The notes under the pieces were generated by a model. It did no database searches. It had not been told where the DNA came from and saw only the letters and a list, made by a program, of their open reading frames with translations. The position numbers and the translations under genes were made by a program. Positions 1 through 4,572 of a DNA stretch of 5,363 nucleotides are shown piece after piece. Position 1 is the first letter of the stretch. Every line of letters begins with the position of its first letter. This stretch comes from Anaerolineae bacterium (GTDB lineage Bacteria > Chloroflexota > Anaerolineae > Epilineales > JAHCIE01), in assembly GCA_026129385.1 (NCBI GenBank), contig JAHCIE010000245.1, positions 1 through 5,363 of the forward strand. The letters are read 5' to 3'.

Positions 1-466
1 TATCGGAGATGAGCACGCGCAACAAGCCCGCCGCAACGCGGTCCAGGCGCAGGATGTCGATATCGCCCGTGACCTGCCAGTCGCCCAGGCCGACCGCCAG
101 GCGCGGCTGGAACAGCACGCGCGCCTCCCCCGCCGCCAGCGCGCGCACCACATCGACCACGGCGGCGTTATCGGCCGCGCGCCGCGCGCCGACGGTCGCC
201 GCCTGCGCCAGGTTCAGTGACGGGTAGGCCGCCGCAATCGCGGCCTCAACGTCCTTCTCGAACGTGCGACCCACCTGCGTCAGCAGCGGCGGAATCGCCT
301 GGGGGGCGACGTCGTAGTCGCGCAAGAAGCGCTGGCCGCCGTGGCGCGACGCCAGTTGCAGCCGCAAGTAGCGCTCGCACTGGTCCAGACGAATGAACTG
401 CGCCACGTCGGTCGGCGTCACGCGCCGCCCCGTCGCGGGCAAGGCAGGCAGAGAGAGATCAGGCAT
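1..466 (-). CDS. RecB/Cas4-like PD-(D/E)XK nuclease, N-terminal part (runs off the left edge)
   Basis: The reading frame starts at the ATG complementary to 464-466 and stays open for 155 codons to the window edge. The visible part resembles the N-terminus of RecB-family nucleases related to Cas4 and TM0106-like proteins. It has a start-proximal segment TPTDVAQFIRLDQCERYLRL with Cys30, which could be the first ligand of a Cas4-type Fe-S cluster. GRTFEKDVEA (66-75) matches the G-x-x-[FH]-E/H helix. GDIDIL (134-139) supplies the active-site Asp, and the frame is cut at LISD155, where a D-x-K catalytic motif would be expected. Members of this group cut DNA ends or act as nuclease modules, sometimes fused to a Dna2-like helicase; the missing C-terminus would decide. 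A weak Shine-Dalgarno (AGGT, complement of 473-476) lies 6 bases before the ATG. It is divergent from the deacetylase gene. The family call is an inference from motif order, since the catalytic Lys and the C-terminal cysteines are outside the window. Confidence 0.7.
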   Translation of the reverse strand, partial: MPDLSLPALPATGRRVTPTDVAQFIRLDQCERYLRLQLASRHGGQRFLRDYDVAPQAIPPLLTQVGRTFEKDVEAAIAAAYPSLNLAQAATVGARRAADNAAVVDVVRALAAGEARVLFQPRLAVGLGDWQVTGDIDILRLDRVAAGLLRVLISD

Positions 467-505
467 GGGCGTACCTGCGAGAGTGGTCAATGGGGGGTAG
501 CCGTG

Positions 506-534
506 AGTATACCTTTCCCTCATGTCCAACGCAA
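506..534 (-). promoter_or_regulatory. sigma70-type promoter of the nuclease gene
   Basis: Read on the minus strand, TTGCGT (complement of 529-534) is followed by a 17-bp spacer and TATACT (complement of 506-511). This is a near-consensus -35/-10 pair. Transcription would start near 499, giving a leader of about 33 nt before the ATG at 466. Strand, spacing and distance to the start codon all agree. Confidence 0.65.
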
Positions 535-606
535 ACCCGCGCTTACGGATACGCCCGACGGCTCGTCGGCGCAGGCTCCCGTGCCTGCCCTGTCCCCAAG
601 AAGAGG

Positions 607-682
607 GCCGCGGACGAACGCAGATGAACGCGGACTGAAGAGGCCTTGTTCCTATCGGCGCGCGTCCGCGTTCGTCCGCGGC
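607..682. repeat. Interrupted inverted repeat of a CCGCGGA(C/T)GAACGC-type intergenic element
   Basis: The left arm at 607-621 (GCCGCGGACGAACGC) is a perfect 15-bp reverse complement of 668-682. A second overlapping arm, GAACGCGGAC at 626-635, is the reverse complement of 664-673. The left arm therefore contains two tandem GA(C/T)GAACGC units, and either can pair with the single right arm. The loop is roughly 28 to 46 bases depending on pairing. Short intergenic elements with the words 'CCGCGGATGAACGC' and 'CAGATGAACGCGGA' occur in many environmental bacterial genomes; I recall this only in general terms. It could be a dispersed palindromic element or a transcript-end hairpin, but no T-tract follows it. 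Confidence 0.7.
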
Positions 683-799
683 GCCATCTCTGGCAGCCGG
701 TGCGGGGGGGGCGCTACCAGGCACGCGGGCGGCCTCCGTGGCTCCGCCTACTCTGGGGGCGCGTTCCTGTCCGAAATCTAGCTCACGCCGGGTTGCGTC

Positions 800-805
800 T
801 ATAAT
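800..805 (+). promoter_or_regulatory. -10 box of the deacetylase-aminotransferase operon
   Basis: A perfect TATAAT lies 33 bases before the ATG at 839, so transcription would start near 812. No good -35 hexamer is visible 16-18 bp upstream (sequence around 776-783). The TTGCGT at 793-798 is too close to serve. The box sits in the perfect 11-bp palindrome TCTATAATAGA (798-808). Promoter use is inferred. Confidence 0.55.
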
Positions 806-838
806 AGATGCTTTGGCCGCGCCTATCCGGAGACCCCC

Positions 839-1636
839 ATGCCCCACCCCCTGCGCCTGATGGCTGTCCTGGCCCACCCCGACGATGAATCCCTCGGGTG
901 TGGCGGAACCCTGGCGAAGTACGCCGCCGAGGGGGTCGAGACGTACCTGGTGACGGCGACCCTCGGCGAGCGCGGCTGGCAGGGCGACCCGGCCGACGAC
1001 CCCGGCCTGGCCGCGCTGGCGTGCGTCCGCGAGGCCGAGCTACGCTGCGCGGTGGCGATCCTGGGTATCCGCGAGCTGGCGTTGCTCGGCTACATCGACG
1101 GCGACCTGGATCAGGCCGACTCCAGGGAGGCGGCCGGCCGCATCGCCGCCCACCTGCGCCGCCTGCGGCCCCAGGTCGTGATCACCTTCGGCCCCGAGGG
1201 AGCCTATGGTCATCCCGACCACATCGCCATCTGCCAGTTTACCCTACAAGCCTGTATCCTGGCCCAGCAACCCGACGGCGACCAGCCCGGCCACCGCGTC
1301 GACAAGCTGTACTACCTGGCCACCGACCAGCCCCTTGCCGACGTGTATCTCGCCATTTTCGGCGACATCTCAATGGCTGTGGACGGCGTGACGCGGCTGC
1401 CCTACTGGCTCCCCGACTGGCAGGTGAGCGCGCTCATCGACGCCACCAACTACTGGCAGCAAACCTGGGCGGCGTGTCGCTGCCACGCCAGCCAGCTGCC
1501 GCCGTCTGACGTTCTCGACAGCATCCCCGACGAGACGCATCGTTTCCTGTGGGGCTACCAGCCCTTCGTGCGCGCCTTCAGCTTTGTCAATCGCGGCCAC
1601 ACCCGCGAGACCGACCTGTTCGAGGGCCTGCGCTAG
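839..1636 (+). CDS. PIG-L/LmbE family zinc-dependent N-acetyl deacetylase
   Basis: The 265-residue product is a full-length PIG-L/LmbE-type enzyme, a family of cytoplasmic metal-dependent hydrolases that remove acetyl or other acyl groups from amino sugars and conjugates (for example MshB, Mca and BshB in thiol biosynthesis). The N-terminal motif AHPDDE spans residues 12-17. By analogy with MshB, His13 and Asp16 bind the metal and Asp15 is the general base. GCGGTLA (20-26) follows in the usual place. GHPDH (124-128) gives the third metal ligand, His128, and the conserved His125. The C-terminal part (HASQ at 216-219, then WGYQPFVRAF) also fits the family. The start is set by GGAGA at 829-833, five bases before the ATG. 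The aminotransferase gene follows after 33 bp. The substrate cannot be read from the sequence: no mycothiol or bacillithiol synthesis gene is nearby, so a generic name is safest. No signal peptide is seen. Confidence 0.93.
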   Translation: MPHPLRLMAVLAHPDDESLGCGGTLAKYAAEGVETYLVTATLGERGWQGDPADDPGLAALACVREAELRCAVAILGIRELALLGYIDGDLDQADSREAAGRIAAHLRRLRPQVVITFGPEGAYGHPDHIAICQFTLQACILAQQPDGDQPGHRVDKLYYLATDQPLADVYLAIFGDISMAVDGVTRLPYWLPDWQVSALIDATNYWQQTWAACRCHASQLPPSDVLDSIPDETHRFLWGYQPFVRAFSFVNRGHTRETDLFEGLR

Positions 1637-1654
1637 ACGGCGGCCCGCGTCGCC

Positions 1655-1661
1655 AGGAAGG
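1655..1661 (+). promoter_or_regulatory. Ribosome binding site of the aminotransferase gene
   Basis: AGGAAGG lies eight bases before the ATG at 1670. It fixes this start over the out-of-frame ATG at 1683 and supports translation from a message shared with the upstream deacetylase gene. Confidence 0.7.
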
Positions 1662-1669
1662 TATCGGCC

Positions 1670-2863
1670 ATGACCAACCCCATTGCCCGTCGCATCCAGA
1701 CCTACACCACCACCATCGCGCCCGTCCTGCGCTTTGTCATGGACTCGCCCTACGCCCACCGCGACGTCTCGCAGCCCCACGCCGACCTGGCGGTGGGCAA
1801 CCCCCAGGAGATGCCCCTGCCCGGCATCGTGGATGCCTTGGAGCGCTGGGCCGTTCCCCAGCATAAGGACTGGTTCGCCTACACCATGAATCTGCCGACG
1901 GCGCAAGAGGCCGCGGCAGCCGGGCTGCGCGAGCGCGTGGGCGTGGCGTTTGCCGCCGAGGACATCCACCTGACCAACGCCGCCTTCGTCGCGCTGGCCG
2001 TGGCCCTCAACACGCTGGTCGACCCCAGCGACGAGGTGATCTTCATCAGCCCGCCGTGGTTCTTCTACGAGATGATGATTCAGAGCGTGGGCGGTGTGCC
2101 GGTGCGCGTCAGAATCGACCCACATAGCTTCGACCTGGACCTGGCCGCCATCGAGGCCGCTCTGTCGCCGCGCACGCGGGCCATCATCGTCAACACGCCC
2201 AACAATCCCACCGGCAAAATCTATCCGCCCAGCACGCTGACCACGCTGGCTGGGCTGCTCGACCGGGCCAGCGCGCGCACCGGGCGCACCGTCTACCTGC
2301 TGTCCGACGAATCCTATCACCGCATCATCTTCGACGGCCGCGAGTTTCACAGTCCGACCCGCTATTACGCCAACAGCCTGCTGCTGTACACCTACGGCAA
2401 GACCCTCCTCGCGCCCGGTCAGCGCATCGGCTACATCGCCCTACCGCCCAGCATGCCCGACCGCGCCGAGATCGGTCAGGCTATCACCGCCGCCCAGATG
2501 GCCCTGGGCTGGGCCTTCCCCAACGCCCTGTTGCAGCACGCCCTGCCCGACCTGGAGGCCCTCTCTATCGACATCAGCCGCCTGCAAGCGCGGCGCGACC
2601 GCCTCGTGGCAGAGTTAACGGCGATGGGCTACGAGGTCACGCGGCCGGAGGGTACGTTTTACCTCATGGTCCGCGCCCCCATCGCCGACGACGAGGCTTT
2701 CTGCCAGCGTCTCGGCGAGGCGCGCGTCTACGTGCTGCCGGGCACGGTGGTCGAGATGCCGGGCTATTTCCGCCTGTCCGTCACCGCCAGCGACGACATG
2801 ATCGACTTCGCGCTGCCGGTATTTGCCCGCGTTCGGGAAGAGGCCCGCCAGGCGACGTTGTAA
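1670..2863 (+). CDS. Class I/II (fold type I) PLP-dependent aminotransferase
   Basis: The 397-residue protein has the usual length and motif order of aspartate-aminotransferase-like fold type I enzymes, which move an amino group between an amino acid and a 2-oxo acid in the cytoplasm. VGNPQE (42-47) is the N-terminal glycine/substrate loop. NTPNNPTGKIY (175-185) carries the PLP-contacting Asn179. SDESY (212-216) carries Asp213, which pairs with the pyridine nitrogen, and Tyr216. TYGKTLLAPGQRIGY (241-255) carries the Schiff-base Lys244 and the phosphate-binding Arg252. FRLS (367-370) carries Arg368, equivalent to the substrate-carboxylate arginine. The residue before the active Lys is Gly, where Ser is common in this family. 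The preceding deacetylase ends 33 bp upstream and no promoter is evident between them, so an operon is likely. Its amino acid substrate cannot be assigned from these motifs. Confidence 0.93.
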   Translation: MTNPIARRIQTYTTTIAPVLRFVMDSPYAHRDVSQPHADLAVGNPQEMPLPGIVDALERWAVPQHKDWFAYTMNLPTAQEAAAAGLRERVGVAFAAEDIHLTNAAFVALAVALNTLVDPSDEVIFISPPWFFYEMMIQSVGGVPVRVRIDPHSFDLDLAAIEAALSPRTRAIIVNTPNNPTGKIYPPSTLTTLAGLLDRASARTGRTVYLLSDESYHRIIFDGREFHSPTRYYANSLLLYTYGKTLLAPGQRIGYIALPPSMPDRAEIGQAITAAQMALGWAFPNALLQHALPDLEALSIDISRLQARRDRLVAELTAMGYEVTRPEGTFYLMVRAPIADDEAFCQRLGEARVYVLPGTVVEMPGYFRLSVTASDDMIDFALPVFARVREEARQATL

Positions 2864-2867
2864 TTCG

Positions 2868-2910
2868 CCTCGTGGCTGAGTAGACTATAAGTAGTCTGTC
2901 CGCCACGGGG
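2868..2910 (+). promoter_or_regulatory. Hairpin in the gap before the propeller gene
   Basis: CCTCGTGGC (2868-2876) pairs with GCCACGGGG (2902-2910) over nine positions, including one T-G wobble. An inner stem of AGACT (2882-2886) and AGTCT (2893-2897) encloses a six-base loop. It begins five bases after the aminotransferase stop codon, and its 3' arm includes the first G residues of the downstream ribosome binding site. No T-run follows, so it is not a classical terminator. It could be an mRNA 3'-end stabiliser or could limit read-through translation of the next gene. Its role is inferred. Confidence 0.5.
2886..2891 (+). promoter_or_regulatory. Possible -10 box of the propeller gene
   Basis: TATAAG matches the -10 consensus at five of six positions and lies 28 bases before the ATG at 2920. 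The -35 region is poor (ATTCGC at 2863-2868 with a 17-bp spacer, or TTCGCC at 2864-2869 with 16). Start-codon distance is suitable, but the box lies in the loop of the hairpin above, so the two readings compete. Confidence 0.35.
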
Positions 2911-2919
2911 AGGGTAGCT

Positions 2920-4269
2920 ATGTCCACCGACCAACGCTCGCGGCCCTGGGTGTGGGTGGGTCTGGCCGGGGGCTGTGGCCTGCTGCTGACGTGCCTGTGC
3001 CTGGCGCTGGTCGGCAGCGGCGCGCTGCTGGTGCGCAGTAACGGCGTGGCTGTCGCCGATCCCGGCCGAGCCGTGAACCGTATCGCTTACCAGGGCAACG
3101 ATGGCAACATCCGCACCGTCGCCCCCGACGGTAGCGACGACCGCGCCGTCACCACGGACGGCGACGGCGGCGAGCGGCCGCGGCGCTTCTACATGCTGCC
3201 CACCTGGTCGCCCGATAGCCGTCAGGTCGCCTACGTGAGGGTGGCAGGCGGGGCGAGCGGCCTCGAATCGACGCTTCAGGCGACGAACCTTGAGACAGGC
3301 GTCGTCGAGAGCCTCCACTCGGCCGACGACGTCAGCCCCTTCTACCTGTTCTGGTCCCCTGATAGCCGCAGCATCGCCTTCCTCGAAGCCACCGGCAACA
3401 ACATCGCCTTGCGCCTATCCACCCTCGGCGCGAGCCAAGCCCAAGAGATGGGTCAAGGCTCTCCCTACTACTTCGACTGGTCGCCCGACAGCCGTGAACT
3501 GGCCTACCACGTTGGCGGGGTGCGGCGCTCCTCGCCTACGGCGCGAGTCGGCCGGCGGAGTGTGGGCACAACTGACGAGCGCTCCCTCAGTGAAGACCCG
3601 GGTGTCTTCCTGTCCCCTGACTGGTCGCCTGATGGCCGAATCCTTCTCTTTGCCCGCCGCCTGGGCGATGGTGGCGAGGTCATAGCCGCCGACCAGGGCA
3701 GCGATCTCGCCCGCACCGTCTTGCCCTTCGAGGGCGCGGTGTCGTTCGCCTGGTCCCCACGCGGCAACCGCATCGGCTATATTGTTACCGAGCGGCCGGA
3801 GATCGCAGGCCTGGGCCAGATTGCCTACGGCAAGCTGCTCGTCACTGACGCTGCAGGCGGTAACGCCCGGACTCTGGCCGACGGTGACACGCTGGCTTTC
3901 TTCTGGTCCCCCGATGGCGGACAGATCGCCTACCTGACCCTTACCCGTAGCATCGAGGGCGCTGCCCCTGGCGCGCACCTCGTCGCCCAGGGCGATGAGG
4001 TGCGGTTGCGCTGGAACGTCGCCGATGTCGTCACCGGCCAGAGCCGCGCCCTGACCACCTTTGTGCCCTCCGATACCTTCGCCAACCTTATCCCCTTCTT
4101 CGACCAGTACGCCCGGTCCTTGCAGGTATGGTCTCCCGACAGCCGCCGGCTGGTCTACGGCGTCGATGAGGGCACGCAGGGGGAAGGTGTCTACGTCGTG
4201 GACGTCACTCCGGGTGGGGCGTACCGCCGCATCGCGGCTGGTTCCATGGGCGTGTGGAGCGCGCGATGA
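2920..4269 (+). CDS. Membrane-anchored WD40-like (PD40/TolB-type) beta-propeller protein
   Basis: The 449-residue product has a short basic N-terminus, then one strongly hydrophobic segment at about 11-38 (WVGLAGGCGLLLTCLCLALV...), consistent with a signal anchor that puts the remainder outside the membrane. A cysteine-rich patch (C19, C25, C27) in this segment could suggest a lipoprotein, but no clear lipobox is seen. The rest is a propeller of TolB-like blades. WSPD-type blade ends occur at about 96, 145, 187, 235, 278 (WSPR), 329 and 404, each followed by a short [AL]xY/F strand such as QVAYVR, SIAFLE and QIAYLT. The first strand NRIAYQ (53-58) and the terminal GVWSAR suggest closure of the ring. 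Such propellers usually serve as binding scaffolds, and no catalytic domain is seen, so function and ligand are unknown. The start is supported by GGGGAGGG (2907-2914), five bases before the ATG. Confidence 0.85.
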   Translation: MSTDQRSRPWVWVGLAGGCGLLLTCLCLALVGSGALLVRSNGVAVADPGRAVNRIAYQGNDGNIRTVAPDGSDDRAVTTDGDGGERPRRFYMLPTWSPDSRQVAYVRVAGGASGLESTLQATNLETGVVESLHSADDVSPFYLFWSPDSRSIAFLEATGNNIALRLSTLGASQAQEMGQGSPYYFDWSPDSRELAYHVGGVRRSSPTARVGRRSVGTTDERSLSEDPGVFLSPDWSPDGRILLFARRLGDGGEVIAADQGSDLARTVLPFEGAVSFAWSPRGNRIGYIVTERPEIAGLGQIAYGKLLVTDAAGGNARTLADGDTLAFFWSPDGGQIAYLTLTRSIEGAAPGAHLVAQGDEVRLRWNVADVVTGQSRALTTFVPSDTFANLIPFFDQYARSLQVWSPDSRRLVYGVDEGTQGEGVYVVDVTPGGAYRRIAAGSMGVWSAR

Positions 4270-4341
4270 AGCCTGCGCCATCAATCTCTACTCTCCAGTC
4301 TTTAGCCCTCGTTCCCCGCTTCGCACATCTGTTCCCGGCCT

Positions 4342-4372
4342 TTGCATTTGGGGTAGCCAAGTGGTACACTTG
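4342..4372 (+). promoter_or_regulatory. Likely promoter of dnaX with a dyad over the -10 box
   Basis: TTGCAT (4342-4347), a 17-bp spacer and TACACT (4365-4370) give a plausible sigma70 promoter, with transcription starting near 4377. The -10 box lies inside CAAGTG-GTA-CACTTG (4358-4372), a perfect 6-bp inverted repeat around a three-base loop. This is compatible with an operator, but may be chance. Confidence 0.45.
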
Positions 4373-4387
4373 CGGCACTCTTGCCCC

Positions 4388-4391
4388 GGAG
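4388..4391 (+). promoter_or_regulatory. Ribosome binding site of dnaX
   Basis: GGAG lies seven bases before the ATG at 4399. The DnaX-like N-terminus begins exactly at that ATG, so this site decides the start. Confidence 0.6.
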
Positions 4392-4398
4392 CGACCCG

Positions 4399-4572
4399 AT
4401 GGCGGCGCAAGCCCTGTACCGACGCTGGCGGCCCCAATCCTTTGACGAAGTTGTCGGCCAGACGCCTATTCTCCAGACGCTGCGTAACGCGCTGACGTCA
4501 GGGCGCATCGCCCACGCCTACCTCTTCGCCGGCCCGCGCGGTACGGGCAAGACCACCATCGCCCGCATCCTG
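4399..4572 (+). CDS. dnaX: DNA polymerase III gamma/tau subunit DnaX, N-terminal fragment
   Basis: The first 58 codons read as the conserved beginning of the clamp-loader ATPase subunit DnaX, which loads the sliding clamp during replication. The characteristic ALYRRWRPQSFDEVVGQ (5-21) is followed by the helix HILxTLxNAL-like TPILQTLRNALTSG and by RIAHAYLFAGPRGTGKTT (36-53), where GPRGTGKT (45-52) is the Walker A nucleotide-binding loop. In DnaX the next residues would normally be ARILAKAVNC or similar; here, after ARIL, the frame becomes an ABC-transporter ATPase. The remaining several hundred residues of DnaX (zinc module, Walker B, sensor and oligomerisation domains) are absent from the window. 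It has its own promoter-like sequence and ribosome binding site. The right-hand limit is uncertain by about 27 bases, because 4546-4572 is compatible with either family. Confidence 0.85.
4546..4572 (+). other. Chimeric junction zone inside the Walker A coding sequence
   Basis: The 27 bases encode GKTTIARIL, residues that both DnaX (GTGKTTxARIL) and oligopeptide ABC ATPases (GSGKTTxARIL) carry. Just to the left, GPRGT is DnaX-specific. Just to the right, TGLERATSGSI is ABC-specific. The two unrelated genes are therefore joined at a sequence they could share. This is the usual place for a de Bruijn-graph misassembly, or for a homology-driven recombination. Confidence 0.7.

Larger units (their letters stand above)
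467..838. other. Divergent intergenic region, no gene seen
   Basis: This 372-bp stretch separates the leftward nuclease gene from the rightward deacetylase gene. It holds the nuclease promoter at its left end, a long inverted repeat at 607-682, an eight-G run at 704-711 and the deacetylase -10 box at 800-805. The plus-strand frame open across 341-781 overlaps the nuclease gene, has Arg/Pro/Ala-rich non-protein-like content and has no family resemblance, so I do not call it a gene. Confidence 0.7.

Noticed and set aside
555..569. Small hairpin CCGACG-GCT-CGTCGG as a terminator
   Set aside because: The stem is only 6 bp, there is no T-run, and it lies upstream of both divergent genes, where no transcript is expected to end.
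341..781. Plus-strand frame of 146 codons across the divergent region
   Set aside because: It overlaps the well-supported nuclease gene and its promoter, has Arg/Pro/Ala-rich low-complexity content, includes the inverted repeat, and has no ribosome binding site or family resemblance.
793..798. TTGCGT as a -35 box for the deacetylase operon
   Set aside because: It overlaps nearly to the -10 box (one base away), whereas a functional -35 needs about 17 bp of spacing.
1370..2350. Minus-strand frame of 326 codons
   Set aside because: It is antisense to the aminotransferase and the end of the deacetylase, both of which have complete family motifs. GC-rich codon use opens the opposite strand, and its His/Gly/Val-rich product looks like no protein family.
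3415..4284. Minus-strand frame of 289 codons
   Set aside because: It is antisense to the propeller gene and shows no motifs; the opposite strand has seven regular WSPD-type repeats.
4254..4445. Small plus-strand frame of 63 codons between the propeller gene and dnaX
   Set aside because: It overlaps the end of the propeller gene and the dnaX start in other frames, and contains the dnaX promoter and ribosome binding site.
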